Shown here one piece after another: positions 36,669-49,500 of a DNA stretch of 64,000 nt. The notes under the pieces are model-generated. The model had not been told where the DNA came from and made no database searches. It was given only the letters and a program-made list of their open reading frames with translations. The translations under genes and the position numbers were made by a program. How positions within the stretch are numbered: position 1 is the first letter of the stretch; every line of letters starts with the position of its first letter. This DNA comes from Edaphochlamys debaryana. Taxonomy: Eukaryota > Chlorophyta > Chlorophyceae > Chlamydomonadales. The DNA lies in NCBI GenBank assembly GCA_016858145.1, contig JAEHOE010000023.1:434001-498000 (forward strand), written 5' to 3'.

Positions 36669-38499
36669 GTTCGCTGTGCCTACCTCCCTTGGCGACCTAG
36701 TGCTTGTATCCACTGTAGGAGAGTTGCACCAGTCGTCAAATCTATGGGACTGAAACGCAATACGTCTAGGCCAGCCGCCCAAGCAGGGTAAAGTGCAGGG
36801 GGTAAAGTTGGGGGGCGTCCGATCCCCAACCTAAGTAGGGTGCTGGAAGGCTAGTATGCTGGTTGTCCGAGGACGAAGTTGATTACAACACATGGAAACA
36901 GCGGAGGTCATACTGCCGTCCCGATGCCGTCAAAGGCTCTCGGCGGACGGGGCGTGTTGGGCCGGTGGTTACAACAGGCGGTGGGGGACCTGTCCTGTCC
37001 TGTCCGGGGACACCTGCCCCAGACAGGCCTGTACACGGCGCCTGTCCTAGGACACCTCCGTCTACGTGCGCGAGGTGTGGCCAGGGATACCGTGGGATGC
37101 GGCCCAAAGCTCGCCTCGCCTGCAGAGGCGTTCCGGGGCATGGCTGCAGTCGAGGCCATGGGTCGGGCCTCCACCTGGACCCGCCCGCTTGTCTCCCCCT
37201 GGTCCGGGGCCCTGCGTGGGGAGCTAGGCCGCGGCCACGTCCTGCATGCATGACCTAAAACGGAAACACCCGCCAGGGCTCCGGACGGGCGTGTCCTAGG
37301 ACGACTTACACCCCAGTTTGGGACCCCTAGGACAAATGTCCACTCTAGCAGGTGTCCTAGGACTACGCCAGGACGCCGCCTACCGCCCCCTAGGACAGGA
37401 CAGTTGCAAATAAAGCGCCGCATTGTGGCTTGTACCTCTTGATCTAGAGATGCCCGTGTGCTATCTGGCACGCACGCTGAGTCCCTCCCAGCCCCCTCTC
37501 GTCCCGGGCGTTGCAGTAACGGCTACACGTACTCAGAGCATCCCCCCGTCGTCGTCCGGACTACGGATGGCCACTGCGAGCACAGACGTGTGCAAATCCC
37601 GCAGGCCCTGGCGCCCCTCCTCACGGCGACCGTGCGACCCAAGCTGACCGGCACAGCGCACAGCGCCCACAGCCCAATTGCACATAACTCGGGATCAGGA
37701 TCCTCAGGCAGGCCACCGAGGCCCCAGCGTCCCACGCCACGTCCCGACCATCCATGCCCGCTCAATACACGTCCAAATTACCCAAGCGAGCGACCGAAAA
37801 GCGGACGGCAATGTTGCCAGTAGCCGAGTCCCTCAACTGCTCAATTGCCTCCCACTACAATCTCGTCGGTCCGCGCATCCCTCTCCGAGTAGTGCTAGGT
37901 AGCCACCCTGCTTGTACAATACACGGAGCTACTATGCCTACGGTACGTACGCCGAGTCCAGGATCCCACGCTGAACCGCAGGCAGTCCGGCACATTGCCG
38001 CACGCTGCACGAGGCCCTGACCTCACAACGCTTGCCGTCGGCCCGTGCCCTCGTCAGGGTTGCGCGCTCCAACCCCACCACGTCCCCCCCATGGCGTACC
38101 CCGCTCTGCTAGCTCGATGCAACGTCTCCGCATCCGAATGCCTCAGCTGCCCCAACCTGCTCAGCCCGGCTTACACCCGATGGACCTCCACAAGCAAGCC
38201 GCCACGCCAGCAACAAAAGCGCACACAGGCACGAGCACAGTCTAGTACATTACGTACAACACCTAGTCTGGCTCCCAGCCTCTGAGGGACCCATCCATCC
38301 ACCGTGTGCAGGTCCCTGGGTCCTCGGCCACCGACATGTGACCGCAAGCCAACATAAGACACCGTGAGCGCGTCTGCGTGCACCCACACCCAAATGAGGG
38401 CTGCAACTACTACCCCGGTCCCTGCTGCACATCAGTGGAATGCACAACAGTGCATGCATCCACCATCCTGCAAGGCAGCCTCTCTCCCTTGCCCAGCCG
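36669..38499. other. Spacer between copies A and B
   Basis: Holds the upstream region of copy A, a cluster of CCTAGGAC motifs (37045-37400), a diverged dispersed repeat (37508-37586) and the copy B 3' flank. No convincing coding sequence. Confidence 0.5.
37508..37586. repeat. Dispersed repeat family, diverged copy
   Basis: Shares GTCGTCGTCCGGACTACG and CTGCGAGCACAGA with the copies at 42465 and 58414. Confidence 0.65.
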
Positions 38500-41400
38500 T
38501 CAGCGCCCCTTCCGCCGCCTCGCCAGCTCCTGCGCGCAAGCCTTGCTGCAGCAGCCGCCCAGCCCCGCAGGCCGCGGAGGGGGAGCGTCCGCAGCGCTGT
38601 CGCCCGCCAGGCTGACGCAGGCGGGGTTGGCGCAGGCGCGGGGCGGCCGCAGGGCCCGGGCCTCGGCCAGGGGCTGGAGAGCGGGCAGCTCTGACAGGGC
38701 TATGGACAGGCGGCAGGCGACTCGAACCCCCGTCTCGAGCTCCTCCGCGCTGACGCCCAGCCACTCCGCCCCTCCGCCGCCGCTGGCCCCCGAGCTCGCT
38801 CGCTCCAGGCCAGTAGCCAGCTGCTCCAGGGCGGCACCGCAGACCGCTCCGTCCTCCGCGTCCTCGCTCCCGGTCCCGGTCTCCTCGTCCTCGGTGCGCG
38901 TCCCCGTCTGCTTGCCCTCGATCCTCCCTCCGTCTTCCTTTGCCTCGATCCCCGCCCCGCCTTTTTTGTCCTCAATCCCCACCCCGGCCTCCTTGCCCTT
39001 GCTTTCGGACTCCAACTCTGCCCTCAGCGCCCTCAGTGCCTCCGGCCGCCAGGGGAAGCGGGGCCCGTCCCCGGCAGCCGCCAGCAGCTCGCAAGCGGGG
39101 ACCAGGCGGGCCAGGCGCAGGACGCACGCGGCGACCGTGGAAGGACAGAGGTAGTACCAGTCTAATGCAGTCACAACGCTGCCGCTGTCGCTCCCACTGC
39201 TACTGCCATCACCGCTGGCGTCCACCTCTTCCCTGCCGCCTCCGCCCCCGCCCGCCTCTCCGCCAGCGCCAGTGCCGCCCCCACGAGCTGCACCGCCCCC
39301 GCCTCCTCCACCACAAACCGCTGCCAGGCGGAGAGGCGGGGGCAGCTGCCGTCCGGCTGGGCGGCGGCGGTGGTAGCTGAGGTAGCGGTGGGCTGGTCCT
39401 CGTGTTCGTGTTCGGCTGTGAGAGCCGCAGTCCACGTGAGCACTGCGTAGAAGACCTCAGCGAGGCCCTCACGGACCGCCCCCAGCGGCTGCAACTCTGG
39501 AACCGCGCTACCGGCGGTCTTCAGCACCTGCTCCGCCGCCCGCCTTCCCAGGAGCGACAGCGGCGGAAGCCACTCCGCCACGGCAAGGCACATGAGGAGG
39601 GACTGACGCTGAGCGAGGCTTGGCGCTGCAGCCACGTCCTGCCTCGAGGGCGCCCGCTGCAGCAGCTGAGCCGCGAGGAGGATCGCCGCCTGGCGGGAGT
39701 CCTCCTCGGGGCGCCAGCGGCCCGCCAGCACGTCTGGGCCCTGGACCAGGTGCCTGAGCACCGTGCCGAGGGAGGCCACCAGGGCCGCGCCTTGGGCCGG
39801 CTCGCCGTAGAGGAGCATGGCGTCTAGCTGCTCTGCAAGGTGCTGGGAAGCTGTGCATAAGCCTGAGAGCACCGCGCTGAACGGCCCCGCGGGCTCCTCG
39901 CCCGCTCGGCGGATCACCAGCTCGAGGGCGGGCAGGCAGCCGGCGCGCAGCGGGGCGGACAGCTCGGGAGGGGCCTCGAGAGGAATGGAAGACATGCCTG
40001 CACGGGTCGGGGAGAGCAGCAGCTGAAGCCAACCCGGAGTCCCGAAACCGGGCCAGAGACCATCGCACAGACTCCCTGGCTATGGCATAAGGCGAAAGCT
40101 TAGGGCTACTGGCAGCCAAGAACAGTTTTGCCTTGTGCCCTACTCCCGTATCCCGAGTGCATCCCAGGTTATTCATAGCTCGCTCCCGCTTCCGCTCCCA
40201 CTCACCCTTGTCCCACAGGTCCTCCGCCACGTCACCCATCATGCGGCTGCCGTGCCTGGCCACTTGCGCCGCTGTCTCCCAGTCCATGTGCGGCACGGCC
40301 CACCGCACCGCGTCCACCCACAGCCGCCACGCCGCCTCCGCCTCCGCCGCCCAGCTCGGGCGCCGGAAGGGCCTCAAGGGGACCCTGCTGGAGCTAGGAG
40401 CCACATCGTCCTGACAGTTGGCGCAGTTGTCCAGGGCGCTGGTGAGAGCGTAGCCCCAATCCTCCAATCCGAGCACCAGACGTGGGTCGTCGGGTGAGGG
40501 CACTGCAGGCAGCTTGCGCGCGCCGCTGCCCCGGGCCGTGGCCAGCGCGATCCGGCCCAGCCGCAGCGCCAGAGCCATCGCCGCACGGCGCGTAAGCGGC
40601 GGCGTGCGGCGTGCGTGGGGTGCATAGATGACCGCGATTAGGGCGTCGAGGAGCTCGTCCACAAAGACCCGGCGCTTGCCTTGCGGCCCCTCCGGCTCAG
40701 CGCTGAGCACCGGCACCCCGCTGGCGGCCTCCGGCAGACCGTACGCCGGCCCTCCGTCCGCGGCGCAAAGCGTACGGACGCAGTACGCCAGGACCACAAA
40801 GTGGCCCGCGGGCCCCGTGGGGACGACCGGTGCCGTAGCTCCGTTGGCGCCGACCCTGCCCTGTCCCACGATGCCTTCCGCCTGTTCCGGGCTGTCGTTG
40901 GGGGTGGTCGTGTCAGGCCCGAGCCACAGATGCCGGTGGTAGGCCCGCAGGAAGGGCGGGATGCAGCTGCGGAGCGCGGAGGCTGTGTCGGCAGCCCGCT
41001 CCTGGCTCCCGCGCAGGGCCTTGCCACCGATAGAGCGTACCGCCTCCAGCCTCTCCATGGCCCGCGCCTGCTGCATCAGCAGCCTCGCACCGTGCTCCAT
41101 CACATGGCTCGCCTCCAGCTCAGCCACGAACTCGCGGAACAGCGGCGTGAGCGCGGCCTGGCTGTCTGCGACGAAAGCCATGGCGTCAGTGAGCATCATT
41201 GAAAGCTTCATAGGCATTACGGAGTCCGCCGCCGCCCGGGAGAGTAGCTCCACCGCCTGGGCTGTGGGAGGGCGCCTGCCGCCAGCGGAAGAGGATGCGG
41301 AGGCGCCGTCCACTGCCACCGCTGCCTCTAGGGCCTTTAGCCGGGCGGAGAGCTGCACGGCTGCCGCCCGTAGGGGCTGCATGTGGAGGAGCTGGCGGCA

Positions 41401-42024
41401 GAAGGCCACGGCGGGCGGCTCGGGCGGTGCCACGGACGCAGAACTCGAGGGCGGCTCGTCGTCGTCAGTGGAGGCGGTGTCTGAGGGGGTTGCGGCCCGG
41501 AGCATTTGCTCAACCAGCGAGCCCGCCCCCAGGGCCACGGCCTGCTGCAGGGCGTTCATGTCGGGAGACAAGCTGGGGTCGGGGTGCAGGTGTGTGGCCC
41601 ATGCGACCAGCGGGAGAAGGGCGGGATGCCGGGCCGAGATGGCTGAGGCGACCGCCTCGTCGTCGTTGGCACTGGCGCGCGCCCGCACCCAGGCCTGCAG
41701 TCGGTCGAGCCGACGTTGCAGGTCTGAGAGATCCTCGCTCCTGTGGTGAGCGCGAAGGGTGCAAACGCAGGAGCCTCAGCAAGATCGCGACCCAAGGGTC
41801 TCGTGGTTCCTGAACGAGCTTGGTGCTCCATAGCCCTTCACCCCTTCGTGCAAAGCTATTAGCATTGCGGCAAGGTTGCATCGCGCAACGCACCCGAGCC
41901 TCGGGCCCTTCCCGGGCAGCAGCCTGCGCCCTAGCTCCAGCAGGGCCTTCCAGTCTTCATCAGAGCCTGTGGCCCGTCGGTTTGGGCCCTGCTGCCCTCG
42001 CGCTGGCCTGCCTCGCGGCGGCAT
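38500..42024 (-). pseudogene. Copy B of the MYND-like family (frameshifted)
   Basis: Exons (minus): 42024-41894, 41740-40206, 39997 onward. In frame it stops at 39171 after 830 codons (ending VAVGATAAAL), but the next frame continues the family alignment (TVAACVLRLARLVPACELL to the Cys-rich end CANPACVSLAG and a stop at 38500). Restoring that continuity needs one extra base in the G-rich run between about 39225 and 39270, so one base was probably lost there. A 29-base intron would be too short. Compared with copy A it has an acidic low-complexity insertion with repeated I-E-x-K and T-G-T/E motifs (38860-39010), and extra Ser/Glu near residue 480. It is either a recent pseudogene, a shortened protein or a sequence error. 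Copy A lies directly downstream on the same strand. Confidence 0.72.
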
Positions 42025-43525
42025 CCAGGCTAAATGTCAAGGCTCTTCAACGCCTCAGCCGTCCCGTAGCCGCTCTCTAACGGTACCAGAGATGAACACC
42101 TCTTTACTAGCGTGGCGGAGGCCGTGTAGGAGGAGGTCAAGAGGCGCGTAGGCTGAGCCAACTTGGCTCACCCGTCCCGGTTGCAGGGCTTGCTAAATGG
42201 ATGTATTGAGAGTAATGTGGAAGCTCTATAAGACGGTGGCGTGCGTTCTTGGGGCGACTGTATTGGATCTGTCGCGCGCTGTCGTGGGCTGACGCCCCCC
42301 AGTCCCTCGCACCCCCCGCACTAGGCTAGCCTGCCTGGCTCGACGCTGCGCTTCACTTTGATCACAGGTGGGCCAACGCACTCTAGCGGGACTGGCGGCC
42401 GCCTGCACGCACAACACCGGGGCCTCGACACCAGGAGCCAGGAAAGTACCGTTTGCGCGCGCGGCTGCCCCTAGGTTAGCCCCTGCCTCGGCAGGGCCTC
42501 GGCGATGCACGTTGCTGGCACCCTGCCTTCTTCTCTCGCGTTGCTGCAGCGGCTACGTCGACGAGCTCAGCTGCATCCCCCTTCGTCGTCGTCCGGACTA
42601 CGCTGGACGGCCCCTGCGAGCACAGAAACCCCCGCACCAGCCCCTAGCTCGTACCTTTGCACACCGCACTGCACTCCTCTTCACCCCCCGCACTCTCCAT
42701 GGCCCAGCAAATCATGGAAAGGCAGCAACAGCAAACGCAGTTATAGGCACTTCGCTTGAGGTGCGTGGCCGCAGCCCAGTCCGGGACACACAGCTTTCCT
42801 CTCCAACATGAACGGGGACACGGCATCCCTTTGGCTCGGTCACACTGAACGCTAGCCAGCTGCAGACCCCTCCCGTGCCGGCTCCACCTCTGTACTCTGT
42901 ACTCAGCAACCCCCCCCCCCCCGCCCCCCCCCCGCCGCCCTGCCCCCCAGAACTGCAGGGTCCGGCGGCGCCCAGGGCCCTCCACCCCTTGGGGCGCCCT
43001 CCACGCCCTATCGCAACTGGAACGTGAGCAGACAGGCAGTCGGCCATCCTGCCCGTCCGCACGTCTGGGACACACACACGTGAGACGTGCCCTCGACGTC
43101 CCCCATCAGTCCCACTCTGAGCCTGGCCAGGCAGGCAGGGACCTCTATCCTGGCCCTACCGAACAGCTCCGCAGCGACTAGCGATACTGGTGACCCCTTC
43201 GCCATGGATGAGGACCTCGACCCTGGCCTTGAGCATCCAAAGACTCAAGTGGGTCACGTGGTCTCGACGTAATCCCATTCTAAAGCGACCAAAGCGACAA
43301 GTTCCCAATGAGTCGCTGCCTCGAACCTCCCACGAGGCGACAGCGCCAGACCTCCGCGCCAGTCCGCCCTTGCACTTGCAAAGACCCATAACGGCTTGAA
43401 GGGCCGCCTCCACCCCTCTCCCACTCCGCTAACTGAGCTACACAGCGTGCGAGCAAAGGCCAGCAGGGCCTTCCCTGCCGCTGCACCGCACCCTACCACC
43501 GCGTGCTACCGTGCTCCCAGCTGCC
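42025..43525. other. Intergenic between copy B and SPT5
   Basis: Contains one dispersed repeat (42465-42627), C-homopolymer tracts at 42908-42950 and the SPT5 3' flank. No exon recognised. Confidence 0.5.
42465..42627. repeat. Dispersed repeat family, copy 1
   Basis: About 160 bp beginning CTGCCCCTAGGTTAGCCCCT and ending GCGAGCACAGAA, with an 11-base tandem (CAGGGCCTCGG) absent from the copy at 58414. Noncoding; possibly a nonautonomous mobile element remnant. Confidence 0.85.
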
Positions 43526-46500
43526 TCAGGCCACCACCTTGGCCAGGAACGTCATGTCCAGGATCTTCATGTCGTTGCTGACGTCACACTTGACGATGCC
43601 GTCGGCGTTGTCGATTCCGATTAGCGTGCCCGTCACGCCCAGCACGTCGGCGCTCTCGGCCTTGATCACCTTGACCTTGTCGCGCTTGGACGGGCGCACC
43701 ACCTGGGAAGGAGGGAGAGAGAGGGAGGGAGGGCGGAGGCATAAGGTCAAGGAAAGGGGAGCAGCAGCGGGTGTCGGGAGGCGTAGGCCCGGGCGAAAGG
43801 GGCGTGGCAGACGGCCGGGGCTGGCGCAAGGCGCACTGGGCGCGCGTGTGGTGGCGCGGCCACGTAGGGACCGAAGCGCCCGTGCAGTGCGGGCTGTCGG
43901 AGCCCCAACACGAGCGGCCGCAGCCCGCGCCGGCTGTCTTCCAGGCGGCGCCCTCCCCGGCTCACCTGCAGTGTGCGGGCGTCGTGCGTCTCCAGCGGTG
44001 CGGAGCCTGCGGGGCGGTGGTGGTGTTTGGGTGGGGGTAGGTGGGTAGCCGAGCGTGGGCGAGAAAGGCCGCTGCAAGGAAAACGCCTCTGGACAACGGG
44101 TAAAGTGTCGCGGGCAACAACAAGCGCAGTGCCTGAACCGAGCACGCGCTTCAGTACAGCGCAGGCCACGCCCCTGCAAGTGCCGGTGGGCAGCCCGCGA
44201 TGGGCAGCCCTCCAACCCGCCAGACCAGTACCCCCGCCACCCTCGCCGTCACCGGCCTACGAAATACGATGCCAGCACTGCGCCCCGTTGACTATAATAA
44301 CCCCCTCACCGTCTGGCGCGAAGCCCGTGTCCTGGGAGTAGCTCCCCGGCTGCGCGCTGACGGTGCCGTCAGGCGAGGCGGAGCGCACCACCGCGTTGCG
44401 CCCCCCGCCGGGCAGCGTCACCAGGATGCCCAGCCACGTGCCGAAGTCCTCCACCACGCCCACCACGGCCGGAGTGCCGGCGTCCAGGCCTGCGGGGGGT
44501 GCGGGCGATGCAGAGGAGGTGCGGGCGTTGGGGTACCGATAATGAGGGGTCACTACACGCGGCTGTGCTTGACTCTCGCATGCGGGCGCTAAGAGGCACC
44601 TCGGGCTCGTGTCCCGCTAGGACCGAGTCTCTAGCGCAGTGCGGAGCACAGGAGCAGGGATGTGAGCGCCAGCCCGGGAAGCACAGCCGACAATGCCATC
44701 AGCAACAGCGGAGGACCGTAGCCCAACACAAGTTTGGGCTTTCCCAGTCCGGATTCCCCGAGTTGGAGGACCAAGCGCACGACCGCCGTGGACCGAACGT
44801 GCGCACCGCCTGGGGCAAAACGTCCAGAGTCAACCTTTCCGCCGACCGTTAACCGGCTCAAGCCGCACCTGGCGTGCCGGGCGTGCCGTAGATGTGGCCC
44901 GAGGGCGTGAAGGCGGGGGTGTAGGCGGAGGGCAGGCCGGGCGTGGGCGCCGTGAGCCCTGGGGTGCCGGTGGACGCGTGCGCCCCGGGCGTGTAGCCCC
45001 CGCCGTCGTAGTGCGCCCCGCCGGGCGTGGGCGCGGGCTCCACGCCCGGCGTGGGTGCGGCCAGGTAGGGGGTGCGGGCGAGGCCGGGCGTGGGCGCCAG
45101 GTTGGGCGTGCCTGCGTGGGGCGCGGTGCGAGGCGCGGGCAGGGCGGCATGTGTGGGCGGGACCGGTCAAGCCTAGTGCCCCCAGACCCCCTTTTCCGTC
45201 CCAACAGCCATTCCTCCACCGCCGTGCAGGAAGGTCCTGGCCCGGTCCAACCACGCGCCGTCTTCACTCATCAGCCCGCCCCCAGAACAACGCACCTGCC
45301 ACTCCGTGGTGTTGGTCCGCGGGCGTGGGCGCGTGCATGGCCTCCTGCAGGGTTGCCGTCATGAGACACATAAGCCCGTTGAGCGTGAGACAAGTAGAGC
45401 TTGTAAGACAAGTAGAGCTTGTAGCGCATCCTACCGTGGAACGAGCGCAAGGCTGGATCCCTTTCCTCCGTCTCAACCCCATCCGCGCAATACCCCGGCC
45501 TGACTCAGCCCCCCGCACCTGCGGTGTGAAGCCCTGCGGCGTGAGTGCGGGCGTCAGCGCCTGCGCCTGCTGCGGCGTGTGCGCAATGCCGCCGTAGCCG
45601 GGCGTGGGGGCGGTCATGGGCTGGTGCCGAGCGTCGCCGTCGCCTGCGGGTTTCGGCAGCAGGGGCAGCGGCGGGGTGACGGAGGGACGGGGTAAGGGGG
45701 CAAGCAGTGCGCTTGCTGCCCCCAGCAGCTGGTGGCTGGTCTGGACGACAGCCACACAGGGGAGAGGGCGGGCTTAGGCGCACGCCGCGTGGTAGGCAAG
45801 GCCTGGGTAGGGAAGCCGTGTGCGCCCTAGCCCACGCCTCGGGCCCCACCGTAGTAGTCGTCGTTCTCTCCGCTCGAGTGGTGCGCGGGCGTGTAGGGCG
45901 CGTGGGCGGGGGTGTAGGGCGCGTGCGAGGGCGTCATGGAGGGGTGGGCGGGCGTCATGGAGTAGTGCGCGGGCGTCTGCAGGCCCGGGTGGGAGGGCGT
46001 CTGGGGCGGGTACCTGCGGGCGTGGGGCGTGGGGCGTGCGGAGAGGGCGGGTAGGAATCACATCACGAACAGGCTCAGGCGGGAGAGGTACAGCACATGC
46101 AGAACATGAGAGGACAGCCGTGTTGTCGGCCCCTACTGACAGAGCACCCACCTGGATTGCATGGGCCTTCCCGGCACCCCCTCAACCCCCCCTGTCCCCT
46201 GCCCACACCCACCGCGCGTCTCCGCCGGGGCGCATCCCCCCCGGGCCGCCGTAGCCGCCTCCGCCCGGCGCGCCCCGGTACCCGGTCGCGGGCCCCGCCC
46301 CCGCCGGCTGCGCCCGCGGCGTCTCCCCCAGCTGCACGTACTCCATGGGCACTGTCACGGGCCGCCCCGCCACCGCATCCAGCTCCAACTGGGGTGGGAT
46401 TGGGGAGAGAGCGGTTCAGCTTTCAGGCAAGAGTGGGACGGTAGCAGGGTGTGGGGAAAATGGACGGGGCTGACGGCAGGGTGCGTAGTGCAAAGTGAAG

Positions 46501-49500
46501 TTGTTGAGGTGAGTGAGGTGAAGGCAGGTAGTGCGTCCAACACGTGTGCTGAGCGGGCTGGGGCCCGGGCACTTTCCAAGTGCGGAAGCAGGGGGCAGGG
46601 GCCGGCGGCTTGGGCCTCGCCACCCCATCCGGCTGCAGCGTGTACCGCACCTGCACGTGCGTGGCGGTCTGCTGCTTGACTCGCCCCCGGTAGCCGTTGT
46701 AGGGCCCCTTGGTGACCTGGACCTGTGGGGGAGGGGGGAGGTTAGGGGGAGGCGCGGAGGAGAAGAGGAGGGGTGTCAGCTGGCGGAGGAGAGGAGCGGG
46801 AGCTGTAGTAAGCCATCATTGCTCCCATCAGCGACCCGTGTCTCCTTGCGCCGCGGTGTGCCCTGCGCCCCTCTCCGCACGGTCACTCACCACCTTGCCA
46901 ATGAACTGCGAGTTACCCCCACCCTGGTACGACCGGCCGCTGAACGACCCGCCGCCGCCACGCCCGCCGCCGGGCCCGCCCGCCATGCCGCCGCCGCCGC
47001 CCCGCTGCGGCAGCGCCATCTGGAACCGCCCGTCCGCGCCAATCCCACCGCCCGCCATGCCCCCGCCCTGCCGGTCCGAACTCGGGTCATCCGGCCGGGG
47101 CGACGCCGGCGTGTACCGCAGCCCGCCCGCGCCGCCCCAGCTCGACCCCCCCGGCGTAGACCCCGGCGTCGACCGCACGCTGCCGGGCGTGCCGCCGCCC
47201 AGAATCGCGGACGCGCGGGCCGAGTTGCTGGACGCGCCGGGGCCGCCCGAGGCGCCGGCGCCGCGCAGGCGCGTGGAGAAGGAGCGCACGGCCACGTAGC
47301 CCCCGTTCTCAGTGAGGTCCTTGCAGTGCAGGAACAGGGAGCCATGCCAGATGTAGGCCACGGTGCCGCCGCGGTCGCGCATGCGGCCCGTCTGGATGAC
47401 CACGTAGTCCTTCTCGCGGATCTGGGTTGGGCGGTTGGCGGTTGGGCAAAGTGGGAGGTGGTTGGTTGGCGGTTGGGTGCGGTTGGTTGAGGAGCGGTTG
47501 ACGGTTGAGGAGCGGTTGAGGGTGAAGTGTTCCACAGCCCGGCCCCTCCCTCCCGCTCGCGAAACGCCTCTACTGACCCCTCTCCTCCCCACCCCTCCCT
47601 CGCTGCTGCTGCTCACCGCGTTGCCCGCCTGGTCCTGCGTGACGGGCTTGTTCTTGAACGTGACCTTGCGCTGGATGTCGGTCAGGCGGCACAGGCGCAC
47701 GTCGGGCTGCTCGGGCGTGCCGTTGTTGGTCAGCACCTGCACGGCACACGTCCGGGGCCAAGCATGAGTCAGGCATGTGCCTCCACACGTGTACCAACTG
47801 ACCGGACGTACCCTGCTCCCCACTCACCCCACTCGTCCCTCCCCACAACCCGCCCCAAACCCAATCCCCACCCTCCCAACCACCCCCCAAAACCCACCCT
47901 GGCCGCGTCCTTCTCGATCTTGACCACCACTCCCGCCGTGGCCTGGTTGAGTTGCACCAGGTCATGCAGCTGGTACTCGCCCAGCATCTCAATCCCGGAG
48001 GCGACCGCATCGGATTCGGTGAGATCTCGCGCGAAGACCTTGATCTCCTCGCGGCTGGTGTCCGAGATGAGGTAGCAGAGCGCGTCCGCCACGCGCACCA
48101 CCATGCCCGTGTCGCCGCCGTACTGCCCCGCCAGCACACGCACGCGCTGGCCCACCTGCGGGGGTTCGAAGGGGAAGGAGGGAGGGGTTGGGGAGGGGTT
48201 GGGAGGAGAGATGCGTGGGGACCGGGTGGGTAGGTGCTGGCGAGCTGAGGTTGGGCAAGCCGCCCACCAAGCCCCGCACGTAATGCGACGAGGGGCGGCT
48301 TCGGAGCAGCCGGCCACACTGGTACAATTTATACCCACAACCATGTTAACACGAAGCCACTCTCCCCCTCCCCAACCCTCCCTTTCCTTACCGCGAAGAC
48401 CTTGGCCAGCTCGTCCGCCTCGAACTCCACCTCCTCCGCAAAGCCCTTGATGTCGGGGATGGCCGTGACCTTGGTGCCGTCCGCGTTGACGCCCGTGACG
48501 CGGGCCATGAGGTTCTCCAGGTCGCCCTTGACGATGCGGACCTGGGGTGCAGGGGGAGAGCGGGAGAGGGGAAGAGGGAGAGGAGGTGAGGAGGTGTGGG
48601 GATGGGATGGGATGGGGAGGGAGGTAGTGTTTCATGTGGACTGGAAGCAGCAAGCATGCAGCAGGGTGCATCGATTGGCTCTGGCCGTCGGGCGACGGCC
48701 TTGGCTGCTACTCCGCCCCCTGCCGGTACGCCTACCCCCATCTCGGACCCTGCCCCCCGCAAACAACCCCCCCTCCTCACGCTGTCTCCCTTCATGAAGG
48801 TCCCCTTGGTGGCCGCCGTCCCGTCCGTGGGCAGGGTGGCCATGAGCGAGGAGAGGTCGGTGGCGGGGGAGTCGTCGTCCCCGGTGGTGGCGGCGGCGTT
48901 GAAGCGGGCCACCTCCTCCAGGCCGGGGAGCGTGTCCAGCACCGTAACGGTCTGGGGTTGGAGGGGCGCCGGTTGGGGTGGAGGGGTGGAGGGGTGGGGA
49001 GAAGGGAAGGCACGGAGGAGGAGGGCTGGGACTTGGGAGGAGGTGGGCGTGCGTTCGGGTGCCTTGCCTGTCCGGCAGTGCCGCCCGCTGATCCATCCCC
49101 AGCGCCCATGCAAAGTCCGCCTCCCAGCCCCCAACAGAGAGCGAGGGAGGGGCAGCGCGTGAGGCATGGCCGTCGGCGCAGGCCGTAACCATCGTCTTGC
49201 CGCCCGCTGACGTGCCGGAAGGTTCGCTCTCTCCCAAGGGCCCCCTCACCGCCACATCCCCAAGCACCGCCTCGACCCAGAGCCCAACACTCCCACCTCC
49301 AGCGGTCCCCCCTGCCAACCCCCACCCACCCCAACAGCCCACCCACCTTGATTCCGACCGTCCTCAGCAGGTACCCCCCCACGAACTTGTGCGACAGCAC
49401 CTGGTACTGCGGCATGCCGTCCATGGCCTGCAGCCGCTGCACCAGCAGGCCTGGGGGGGGGAGGGGGATGGGAGGGACGCGGGAGTTGAGAGGGGGTCGG

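Noticed and set aside
39187..39240. Tiny intron repairing copy B (GTGGACGCC to AGCAG)
   Set aside because: It would be about 29 bases, far shorter than any other intron in the window.
39508..41688. 726-residue single-frame reading of copy B
   Set aside because: After position 40206 it reads through the intron and then a wrong frame; the spliced model matches copy A.
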